From: Lineus longissimus
Lineage: Eukaryota > Nemertea > Pilidiophora > Heteronemertea > Lineidae
Assembly: GCF_910592395.1 (NCBI RefSeq)
Contig: NC_088312.1
Span: 5,086,001 to 5,146,000 of the forward strand
DNA: 60,000 nucleotides
Reading direction: 5' to 3'
The position numbers and the translations under genes were made by a program. This document shows positions 49,801-60,000 of the stretch, piece after piece; position 1 is the stretch's first letter, and each line of letters begins with the position of its first letter. A model generated the notes under the pieces. That model was not told where the DNA came from and searched no databases. It worked only from the letters and a program-made list of their open reading frames with translations.

Positions 49801-50561
49801 ATTCCGCGACATATGCGTACATACATGTACACAAGAGTATTCTGCTTAACATGGTATCAAATAATCTATTACGTCATGCCTATAATTATGTCATGGTCAT
49901 ATCCATAGTTTGACAGACGATATTTTACTCCATCCTGCGCAGATCATGTACATAGTGCATTTGATTGTTACCTTTGTTTAAGCAAAACACTGACAGTTTT
50001 CATCCCCGAAGCCCAGTCCTCAGAACGAATAGGTCCATTTCTTAGAAATCTTCTCTTACTTCCCTCCTCTTAAGAAACGGCTTAACTTGTGAACTTTGTG
50101 ATTGAGAGGGTTAAAATGCCATTAAATATTCTACGCCGTAAATATCCGATTTGTAAACAGACGTAATCAGACCCCATTATAGCAATTATCGAGTGTTAGA
50201 TGGTTTGGAAAGTTGCGCTGGTGCATTGAAGTAGCTCACCGTGGTCTGGGGCCATCAACTGTACATGATAGTGAGAATTCCGCTGAGTAGTTTGGATAGC
50301 TTGTAGGGCCTGCAGAATGGCTTTCGAACACCCAGCATGACCATTTTTTGTGGTAGATGAAGATCGTATCCGAGCGCTGTGATTAACCCGGAGAGACCAA
50401 TCGACGCTTTGTCAGCATCACCATCATTTAAAGAGCTCATGACAAAACGCTCCTGATGTCTCATACATCTTTAGCTAAACATTTTGAGAAGAAAAGCAAT
50501 GACCAGCTTAAATTCATTAGAATTTGGTGATGTGATTCATTTAGGGGCGCTCACTTTTCCA

Positions 50562-50574
50562 GGGGGGGGGGGGG
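50562..50574. repeat. Poly(G) run, 13 bases
   Basis: A homopolymer in the proposed intron, preceded by CCA and followed by ATTTTC. Confidence 0.9.
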
Positions 50575-52269
50575 ATTTTCGACTGCTACACGGAGTTATA
50601 TTGTCAGCTGCAGAAAAAACAGGTCTGAAAAGCATCTGCACATGTGTCAATACCTAATCTACTTAGAATTCATCACTAACAATACATGAACTAATAGGTT
50701 TCCATATGTGCACATATATTCAATTAAACACTGGTGCATGTAAAAAGACACTTGTATTCGAAACAGCTGTTGTAGTCTGCAGGGTGTATAACAATTAGTC
50801 GTGGGAGAAGCATCTGGTCTCGTTCCTTTGCTTTGTGTTCTGTGGTCCTTGCATGCTTTTGTTTAGAGTTATCATAAACTGTGGTCCTACAGTGTTGTGT
50901 GGGCCGTGTTGCGATGCGATCGTGATATACCGTGGTACCGTGAAAAATAAACGTAGTTACGCACCCCAGGCTCAGCCATTAGGCTACGACTTTCCAACGT
51001 GATCGAGAGCGCACATGGAAATGGAGATTGCCAGGAGCAAACCGATGTACTCTCGAATGCAGTAATAGGCATTGACGATTGCGAAAAAAAGATAGTCGAG
51101 ATTGAAACTACATATTGTAATTGATTCAATTAGTTGAGCAGGTCGTACTGGCATTTCTCGTTCATTGCTAATTGGTTGATCTGGACCAGGAAGACATGGA
51201 CATTTACAACATCACTACGTGATTTGCTGCGTTTTCTTGACCTTTAAAGCGGCACATGGTTACCACTGATTACTTTAGCAGTGATTGTCCGCTACTCTTT
51301 TCTCCTCTCCCTGTCTATTATTTCCTCCGTAATGTGTTTAGCCACAATGCAATCCATCAAGAAACAGTCCTCCTATCAAAACAAGATAGTTCAACATTTT
51401 CATGACCAATTTTTAGAGTTAGAATGTTATGGCAGTGTATGGCCGGTTAAGGATTGCGATATCATGAACCTTGGCTGTCAAGGGCAGATGGTTAACTTTA
51501 ATTTTTGTGTTTCAATGAAGAGAGGCAATCCATAATATTCTAGGCCAATTGCTGCCGTAAATGCGTTGTAATGAGCACCATTGTCCACCACCACTGTGTT
51601 GACACAACATACATGTATTAAAAAAAGATACTAGTATCTCTTTTGTCACGATGTCAGACGCATCTTCCCAATAATGATTGTAGTTGAGATGTACATTGTA
51701 CATGTAGATTACGTATGAAATATCAAAATGACAAATTGCAGCGGATGCACTTATTTCGTACGTCACACACAGCATCAGCATATAACATTTTTTCAAACGC
51801 TTTGATTGATCATGGTATTTGATTCGTGTAGTGGATGTTGAACATCGGAGCTCGCCAAGCCCAGCGGCTCTCCAGTTGGATGCCATTGTATATTTTCACC
51901 ACGGCGTTTAGTATACCATCCACCAATGTTCTTTCATAGCCTAGTCCTATCAGTTCTATTTACCTACGAACACATTGCCGCGGAGAGCAAATGTCATTTC
52001 GATCGTAAAAAAGCTTGATTGCTTTCTGCAAAGCAGCTGGCGCCTGCATCACTCTGAGGCTCTGGTTCAAAGATTTTCAAATACACTGAGGCTTCGGAGT
52101 ATCTGAGAGTGTAGCATTTCGGCGTAAATTGAGATTGTATTGACAGTTTAACTAGAAAGAATGTGGCGGTAGTTAAATGCATATCTCTTGCTAGAGTACC
52201 AACAGAGACAGCCACAGGCCAGTTTGCTGATCGAAAATCGACGAAGTCACCCGAAAGAGAAGGATCGTT

Positions 52270-52293
52270 CCCCCCCCCCCCCCCCCCCCCCCC
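52270..52293. repeat. Poly(C) run, 24 bases
   Basis: A homopolymer of 24 C residues. A minus-strand open frame across it encodes poly-glycine and is an artefact. The length may be a sequencing estimate. Confidence 0.9.
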
Positions 52294-55200
52294 AAAGCCA
52301 TCACCACCTAGGCCTATGAAAAAGCAATGAAGACTAAAAGTCATTTGTACGTGACTGTATCATCCTTCGTGATGAGGTTTTTCACTGCAGGTCTAATCTG
52401 TGGTCCAGCTAAGGTAATGGGCCATGTATCGGATGTTGGGTCGTTAGTCTGGCGGGGCTTGGGCAATGCGAAGGACTATTATCGTGAGGCAAATTTGTAA
52501 AGACCGTTTTGCTGTGTACGGACCCCATCTAGTTTTGAAAAGAAGTCAGGAGATCTTTTGAGAATTTAGGTAATTTTTAACAAATTGTAAGTTGGTATGC
52601 TTGGTACCGGTGTAAAAGTAAAAAGTGTCCCCCCTAGAAAAAGTGTCCGGGCCTATTGTATTCTGACAGATTATGGCATGTGGTTCTATAGAGGCAATGA
52701 CCGTCAATAGCTCAGCGCATAATAGAATCCTTTGTTCCCGGATATTTTATCCTAGGACATTTTAAACTTCTACACCGGTCATCAATTGGATGACATGCAT
52801 ATGACTCGAGATATCAATCGATTCATGTAAAATGGCCGCATCGAAAACAGCTTTATTCAATCCATAAAGATCCGAGTGTTGTACATGTCGTGTATTTGAA
52901 GGGTCATTTGAATGTGCAAACATCTTTACGTTCCTTTAAATCTTGAATGATGAGAGTATCACGCAGTGCTTTGGGCGCTTCGACAGTGATCACGTAGTCC
53001 AGTATTTGAGCACGATTCAATTAACGAATGGAGGAATGGGAAACGCGACCAAGCATTTCACCTGCATTATCACCGTATTTGGTAATAACGAAGTGAGAGG
53101 AGAGGCAATGGAACGATTTATTCTATCAATAAACACGGTGTGTAAAGGTATCGGCCTTCACCTGAAAACATACGACGTCGTGAAGCCCGCATTTCCTATT
53201 TTTATTCCGTACCCCTCCAACGCTCCCCAACACTATGATAGGAGGGACTCGCATCTATTTTTTCCTTGCATAGGTAGCCGATACATTTACCTACATGTAA
53301 CGTGATATGAACATATTAATTGTATTTTTTCGCTCAGTTCGTATAGTGACTTTGTGGAAGTCAGCGGATTGGATCGCCCAATCGTACATGTACAATATTT
53401 GTCTTCATTTTATCTATACAAATTGTGTGTATCCCAATTATCTGGTCATTTGCAAATAAATTGAAAAGCGAAAAAAAACGCCGTTGTCCACAATTTCATG
53501 ATACAATGTACATGTAGCCATAACGTCAATTGAACCGATTTAATTGCATGGCCGAATCTAGGAAAAAAGATAACGGGTGAAGGACAACGGAAGAAAATAC
53601 TCAGTAAAAATTAACAATATTTGTGTGTTTAATATTGCATAGCAACGCCGATACAGGTTCTTCTTGCCGATAAAAGAGAAAAAGCCGTGCAATTTCAGTA
53701 AATATGCAGTAATACAAATTAAGTATACGTAAAGTGCTGACACTTTTTCATAAAATGTATTAATTACAGGTATTCATACATGTACAAACTTTAAAAAAAA
53801 ATTTTTGTTAATAGCTGATTGAAAAAAAAAATGCTTGAATATAAATGTACATGTATAGTCTCCAAAAACGGATCCAGAACATGATTAACGAGTTGCTAGT
53901 CAGTCACGAAATATTTCGTCATGCCCATGACACATCACGCGCGATTCCAAACTAAATAAAGATCAAAGTCCACTTTGCGTTCATTTCGCAATCATTTGCC
54001 GCTAATGCTTTCATTGAACACAATGAGATAACACTGGTCGGGGTGATTCATGTCTTTATGATAACCGTGTGACGTCGAACTGGCGGAGACTTCGCCTTGG
54101 TAAACATCTTCGCGGAACATGTCGTTTTCGGATCAGAATGCCTTAAGTTTGTTATAACTCATAATTTTACATTGATTTTCGTTTGAATTTCACGTTCCTT
54201 TTTCTGTTTGTATTCTGCCGACTAGAGTTTCCCATCAAGTCTCTTGCATCGTACTCAGGACCTTAATACGTATAAACCCATTTCCTCGCAACTTTGGATT
54301 TTTTACTTAGCAAAGCGATCAATATAAGAATATAACATTCGAAGGGGCAAATTTTCTGGGATATCGTGATACAATATCATTTCATACAAAGCGCTATTGC
54401 CATTTGATAACGAAATCACGAAATACTTTTTCATAACAATGCGCTCGTCTTTCGCGTACCGCGCTACCTATCGTATTCAGTCCTACCAATTAATATCAGC
54501 ACTGTTACCGCGCGCATAATGGTGCGAAGCAGGATGTATAAAGTACTTCAATAAGCACGAGTGAACCAGATGCATGCGAGGAAGGACACTAATCTCATCT
54601 CGGCGAGACGCGAGGTACAACGGTGAACGAGACAATCGACCGCGGAGCTTTCTGTGACCTTCTGTGATATGACATTTCACGTACAAATTCGGAAATAAAC
54701 GTACCCCGTGGATACGCTTAGGTAAGGGCCAGACTGTGATGGCAATGGAGTAGGCATTTCATTGATCGCGACTGGCGAATCGTTCGGATCGATGAAATCT
54801 TCGCTCGAGCTTTACTTAAATTGGATCGTTCCGTGTACATTTTGTATACATTTGCAGCAATCGTGTCCGCCATGTTTATCAAAGGATGATTAAGGTTCAC
54901 TCTGAGTGTAAATGTCTATTCGCCGAGAGGTAATGGGAATATTAATTGCTTGTATACCAGTGTGCCTTGCGAGACGTATGCGTGTTTTTATTTGCGTTTT
55001 ATCTCGGCGCCGCGCAATGCTTTTCGTATTTTCTTTGTCTTGATCTTTGTATCATTAAACGACGTGAGTTCCTGGAGTGGGTTTGCTGATTTATTAAGGT
55101 GAGATTTTCTTTGTTGTTTTCGTGGACATGCGAATCACTGTCATGTGATACAAGTCCTCTCTCATTAGTTCCACGTTGTTAGGATTTGAAATGGCGGCTT

Positions 55201-55359
55201 AATATTTTGATTCAGTCAGTCATCTTCAAGTTGTAAAATTTGTCAAACAACATTATTCTCATGATATGTACTCCCTGCTTTATCAGTGGTTGACTTCTGG
55301 TCGTTCGCTAGAAGCATTGAAGTCAACTATACGTACCGCGACCGCACTAATGTGATACT

Positions 55360-55690
55360 ACCAACCACCGGGACACACCGCGGCTATGCCGTATACTTAA
55401 TGATACAACCGGTGTACCACAGGGGCACACCCCAGCTATAACATATATCTGGTGTTACTGACCACTGTAAACACTCCCAGCTCAGTCGAGGCTGACAAGC
55501 TATGATGTTACGAACTGGAGTACGGCAGGGAGACATACAGGCTGGTCTACCACAGGAGCAGACCCGTCTCCGACATACTATGTTATTGTCATCTGGTGTA
55601 CCACAGGGGCACCCCACAGTACTTGGCCGTGGCTGTACACTGTAAATGGGATCTACCTGGGATCTGCCTCGTCGTTATATTATAAACAGT
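55360..55690 (+). repeat. Degenerate tandem array, about 50-bp period
   Basis: A core of the form GGTGTACCACAGGGGCACACC recurs at 55411-55431, 55544-55564 and 55595-55615. More diverged versions lie near 55365, 55462, 55517-55537 and 55656. Spacings between adjacent cores are about 45-61 bp, with one short 27-bp step. The unit continues with a CAGCTATAACATATAT-like segment, best seen by aligning 55365 with 55417. A Cys-rich 77-codon minus-strand frame (55384-55617) is a by-product of the repeat. Confidence 0.7.
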
Positions 55691-58200
55691 GTGATGCAGT
55701 ACTCCAATTAACTGTTCCTTAAATTCTTTCGGAAATTGTTTATCACGCTCTTTACAATGAATCGCAGTTGGCAACTGCGGACATTTACAAGGTGTGTGAC
55801 AGAGAATATTGATTCTATATTCACCAGCATGTTTTGCAATTTCGCGTCAACAATATTTAGTGCTCCATGACAATTAACCTGTCTCTTGTCATGACCTGTC
55901 TATTTAAAGTAGGTGAACATTGATCGCCAACTTGTTTTTCTTGGAGTTTAGTCAAATATTCAGCATGTCGATATTTGCGCAAGGAAATGATATTTAGAAT
56001 TGAGCAGTGTTCGAATCTGGAACATGGCTCATTTTCAGGGTATGCGTCTCAGTTTCGGTCACAATTCAGACAAAATTGACGTCACGTTTCTGTCACAACA
56101 ATGCAATACCCTAGTGATAGTCAGAGCAACGTAGCGGCGGTTTTACTGGTACCCTATTAGACTACTGCTTGATTCCATGCATGCTATTCTGTTGTTGAAC
56201 CTAAGGTGAATAATAATAGTACCGTATCATTCAGGAAGGAGGTGTATAATAACAGAATTGTTTTGTAGACAAAAAAATCATGTTATTACAAAGAACTCCT
56301 TTTCTAAATATAATACTTGTATTATGCATTTAATAGCACACTTGCGCCGACATTTGCTTGCAAACATTATATTTAGGAAAAAGTCGTGTTTTTTATTTCC
56401 AGAACTTCCATCAGAGCTTTTTTCAATAATGAAAGCACTGCCCATACAAAGAAATCCCACTTCACTTCGGTCGATATCTAATCTTCATGCAATGTCCGTG
56501 CCGTTACATGTAAAAAGAGGTTAATACCGCGTGCTTTTATAGCTTGCCTTGGATCATGTATGCACGTTGTATACACCAATAATGTACGTGACCTTTATGA
56601 AGCACTAAACCCATTTAATAGATTAAACGCCTCACAGAATTATCATTCCTTTGTTGTATATGTTCTTGTTGCAGGATCCCGCGGGCGCCTTGTTCATGAC
56701 GTCACAAGCGTACGGAATCGCTAGATAATAAGATAAAGATACCAGTATGAACTTGAAACAGCTGTCGTTTTTCTAACAAGTCCAATTGGATTTTTTGACA
56801 GACATGCAAATAACGAGTGGATCAGCCACTATTTGAATTAAACAGTGTAAACACTGTTTTGGTATGCAAATGGGCTTTTGCGGGCCTTACGACGAGAAGA
56901 GATTATTTTAACTACATGTGAGCTTACATGAGATAAATTGAATAATTTGCTTTATATCGTGTTAAGAATTAAATTTCATTCCAGCATTGTCCAATAACGT
57001 TTTACTTTAAGAAAGGTGCGTGTGTTTCCAAAAACTAATTAGATGAATTTTTTTCATTTTTATTACACGGGGGCTTTCTTTCCTACGAAACAGCTGGTCA
57101 AAGTGTAGGACTTGCTACTGCGTGATTTCACAGAATTCCATACACTTGTATTGAAGTCCGTGGCGATGACCAATATAAACATACTCATATTCAAACCTGT
57201 ATCGACAGTGACTCATCGTCCATTCAAAAGAATTCACGAGTGAAGTTTTTTCAAAAATCAAATATGGCTTAACTTGGTGTACTGTCCAGTTCACAGCCGA
57301 CACATCTCAGTTTCCTCTCTTTTGGTATTCGATACCTAAGCTTAAGTATGGACGACCTCTCAAGTAGAATTGAACATATTCTAAGACTGCTTCATTCGAT
57401 TCACTTCGATAATTACATTTCTAGTCTAGCTAGCTATCACCAATTAGCTCGTAACGCGAGCACACTTACAGTTAACGACGTTATCTAATGGATACGACTA
57501 CCAGTGACATTAATTGCCAGTATATAATGGACATTCCACTTGGTTATGTACTGCGTAATACCCAGTCGATATGATATTTGTTGGATGCCCCATTTTTACT
57601 TGCATGTTATACGCCTGGATACACAGCATTCAGTACACAGCTCTTGGTTAACCGCTAAGTGACCAAGAATATTCTTGACACTGTCTTTATTGAAAAAAAA
57701 CTAATTTTTTCTTACGCGCAGAGTTTATTGATATTCTGTCACCCGAAAGTAAAATCATATGTGCTGATTGTTACTCTTTTTTCAGCCAATATCAGGAATA
57801 CACGCCCCAATGCTATATATTGTTAGTGCCGGAGCAACGTCCCTGCAATTCCTAACCAGAACACGATATACACACTTAATCCATTCTCCAATGGCCTAAG
57901 TTGAGCTGTTGAACTTTTGCCATCACACGATTGTCACGTTGCATTAACGTAAATTAGTTACTCCTGCATTGAAATTCAGAAGCAGGTTGTCTAAATTCAG
58001 TTAATTAATTAAATTATCGGTGGACATGTTTGCATAAATGCATTCCATTTATCACTCCGCAAATGGAACAGTTTTGAAGCAATCATTATAGGTATAAATC
58101 TTGTACTGTAATGCATTTCATTTCACCTTCAGTGTAAAGTAAAGTATTTCAGTTTCAAATTGATATCCTCACTACAACTGACATTGAACTCTTCATTCAT
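55691..58200. other. Intronic DNA before the large right-hand exon, nothing recognised
   Basis: AT-rich, with only short open frames (88 codons or fewer). It leads into the pyrimidine-rich tract and 3' splice site just before 58226. Confidence 0.5.
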
Positions 58201-58225
58201 CATTGTCCTTTATTTCTCGTTGCAG

Positions 58226-60000
58226 GAAAGACCGCTGAGTACGGCTACGGCCTAACCATGCAGCCAGGAAATATGGACGCTCAGCACCAAATGCGACTCC
58301 TCTTTGGACAGATGGACAACCCAATGATGATGCCCATGCAGATGCCCATCCTAATACCTTCGACAACCAGCGCAGCGACGGCAGTCAGCAGCGCGGCAAA
58401 AACGTCAGACAAAGACAAGGACAAAGACAAATCGAAAGGTCTTGAGCCTGTCACCTTACCCGGGTACTCCATGCCGGGTATGTCGCCATATCCTTATGGT
58501 ATGTTCCCCTACACAGCGGGAATGTCACCGATGCAAATGCCGCTCATGCTACCCATGGGTGCTAGCCCATTTATGCCGTATAACCTCTTCCCATACCCGG
58601 GTATGGTAACTCCTAAGAACTCGGACGCAAAATCGGGCACAGCTTTGCTAAAGGAACTTTCCAATAACTCTAAAAAGGCACATGGTGGGAAAGGTTCCCC
58701 CGGCCCTGCTAAGAATACAACGAATAAACAAAGTTCTTCCTTTGAGCGAGGGCCTGACGTAAGAGCAAGACATTCACCCCTTCCCACAACTGCTGCTGAT
58801 GGCAAAAAGTTCTCGGACATTGTTCAGTCGGCTATAATGGAGGGTTTCCGGGAGACAGAGAAGGACAAAAGGCGGGATAAGGAGAAATACAAAATTCCGA
58901 AATCCCACGATGCCCCGTTGGACTTTACCACTAAGCCCAGGGCTAGCCAGGTACGTGAGCCACCGAGGAAGCCGAAGGAGAGACCGAAACATGAAGAATA
59001 TCTCCATCTTCTGCAAAAGACTTCTCTTCACCATAAACAGGTGAAAGAAAAAGATAAAACAAACACTGCAAAGCTGAAAATAGAAGCGTTGATTGACTTT
59101 GGGCCAAAGAAGCCAACATTGTCAAACTTGAAATTGAATCTTGAAAAGGAGTTAGAGGAAAATATCAAGGCGTCGACTTTCAGCGCAGGATCGGAGCGTT
59201 ATAACTTCTCCCCTGATACAACGTTTAGGGGTGACGAGCGTAAGAATTGGTATCATGGTGAACACAGAGGAAAACAAACACTAGACCCAAGGGACACATT
59301 CCATAAAACTGACCGTTATAAAAGCGCAAATCTTACAAAGAAGCTTAGCCGAGACATGGGGTTGTATCCAGGAGAAATCCCAAAACATTTTGGGGATAAT
59401 CTGACTCTGTCCTCTGAGAGAGACTTTGAAGATTCCGATGTCTTGAGAGGCGAAGCCCATCAGGTCCGACTAGCACGATACAATGCCCAGCGCCTTCGCA
59501 TGAATTCCTTCTACAAGTCCGATAGCTATACCTACGTTGAGCAAGTGGAACCAGATTCTACAGGTGACCTGCAGGACGAACCGGGGGAGATAAGTCCAAA
59601 AGTTAAGTTCGAGCGTATGGATCAGGAACGTAAATCAAAATCATCACCTGATCTTTTCAAAGAGTCGATATTTCCAGCGACGGGACCACCAGCGAAGCGA
59701 CCACGTGTTGAATCCCCGCTTGTTAGGCCTCCTCAACATTCTAGTTTACAGGACCTCAAGGTTGATAGTTCGGATGTTGGGTCGGAGAGGACGGACTTGT
59801 CCCCGCCAGCAAAGGATAACACAGTCCGTGACAAGATTCTGAGCTATATCAAGTCAAGGTCAAAGCGCAAACGCGACGTGTCTCCCATTCCAACTCTACT
59901 GCCAGACATGCCTGTGCAGGACCTAAAACTACAGCCAGGCTTGTCTATAGTCGATTCGTGGAAGCACCAGCTTGCTCCGAGTCTTGAGACAACTGCCCAG
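58226..60000 (+). CDS. Large exon of a cysteine-free, Met/Pro- and Lys-rich protein (3' partial)
   Basis: The exon begins after TTTCTCGTTGCAG at 58225 and stays open in frame 1 to the window end, so both the stop and the C-terminus are missing. Joined to the 37057 start it gives 597 residues. An ATG at 58258 would be the first Met if the upstream exon is not used. Seen in order: a Met/Pro/Tyr-rich region (58258-58605) with a short DKDKDKDKSK run, a DIVQS segment (58816-58830), PLDFTTK (58915-58935) resembling the CtBP-binding PxDLS/PLDLT class, a Lys-rich charged region, and basic NLS-like clusters PAKRPRVE (near 59690-59712) and SKRKRDV (near 59860-59880). I find no cysteine in the 597 residues, so this part has no zinc finger. 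I infer a disordered nuclear corepressor-type protein; the family is not recognised. Confidence 0.85.

Larger units (their letters stand above)
41400..55360. other. Intronic / intergenic DNA, no confident gene
   Basis: AT-rich DNA. The longest open frames are 165 codons (42704-43201, minus), 130 (48013-48405, minus), 124 (51512-51886, minus) and 120 (52943-53305, plus). None has a recognisable domain, and frames of this length are expected by chance here. One 84-codon frame at 51281-51535 (plus) starts with a hydrophobic, signal-peptide-like stretch but begins at GTG. It could be an unrecognised exon, with weak support. Confidence 0.5.
37073..58225 (+). other. 21-kb intron between the MPRRK exon and the large exon
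   Basis: This intron is inferred from the 5' splice site at 37073 and the 3' splice site TTTCTCGTTGCAG at 58225. It contains the antisense GPCR gene at 40422-41399 and several simple repeats. Large first introns are typical of developmental regulators and may hold enhancers, but no specific element can be named from sequence alone. Confidence 0.5.

Noticed and set aside
51281-51535. Possible small secreted protein with a hydrophobic N-terminus
   Set aside because: It starts at GTG, has no clear mature-peptide motif, and no exon boundary can be confirmed.
51994-52344. 116-codon minus-strand frame with poly-glycine
   Set aside because: The glycine run is only the translation of a 24-base poly(C) homopolymer.
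52943-53305. 120-codon plus-strand frame with protein-like composition
   Set aside because: It begins at TTG just after a stop. I briefly considered an Argonaute-like fragment but no diagnostic residues are present. Several runs of about 120 codons are expected by chance.
55384-55617. Cys-rich 77-codon minus-strand frame
   Set aside because: Its repeating composition comes from the degenerate tandem array, with no signal peptide or known cysteine pattern.
55980-56020. B-box-like GTTCGAATC
   Set aside because: No A-box or cloverleaf upstream, so it is not a tRNA gene.

Overview
The window looks like animal nuclear DNA. It has very long gaps without genes, eukaryotic splice sites, AATAAA poly(A) signals, a class A GPCR encoded in one exon, and three large, mostly disordered proteins with AT-hook or nuclear-localisation features. 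The AT-rich non-coding DNA, about 33 copies of the palindrome TACATGTA, and a GPCR of the peptide-receptor type common in molluscs, annelids and brachiopods suggest a marine invertebrate, perhaps a lophotrochozoan. The sequence alone does not prove the phylum. No bacterial, organellar, CRISPR, rRNA or convincing tRNA feature was found.

Layout. (1) 1-4560, plus strand: the last, very large exon of a gene that starts left of the window. It encodes a disordered basic protein with four AT-hooks, two copies of a basic helical motif and a short C-terminal coiled coil. (2) 4561-8656: a convergent intergenic region. (3) 8657-16384, minus strand: one 7.7-kb exon with the whole coding sequence of a 2575-residue disordered, probably nuclear protein. 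It carries a 21-residue tandem repeat, basic and acidic blocks and a short C-terminal coiled coil. (4) 16404-37018: about 20 kb with no convincing gene. It holds a possible decayed coding block, minisatellites, a hairpin cluster and a dispersed direct repeat. (5) 37019-37072 plus 58226-60000, plus strand: the start of a third large gene. A 54-nt exon carries the probable start MPRRK; a 21-kb intron follows; then a large exon stays open to the window end. (6) 40422-41399, minus strand: a GPCR gene nested in antisense inside that intron.

How the genes may relate. The first two large genes converge tail to tail, and their C-termini look alike: a DDF...SPP motif followed by a final coiled coil of the form DHxx[RK][IL]xxLx[ND]KLK. 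This suggests distant paralogues from an inverted duplication. The third gene starts with a motif like the NuRD-recruiting N-termini of FOG, SALL, BCL11 and TSHZ proteins, and also has a CtBP-like PLDFT motif, so a chromatin or corepressor role is a reasonable inference. I could not assign any of the three to a named family. Almost all other open frames are short, match no family I know, and have lengths expected by chance.
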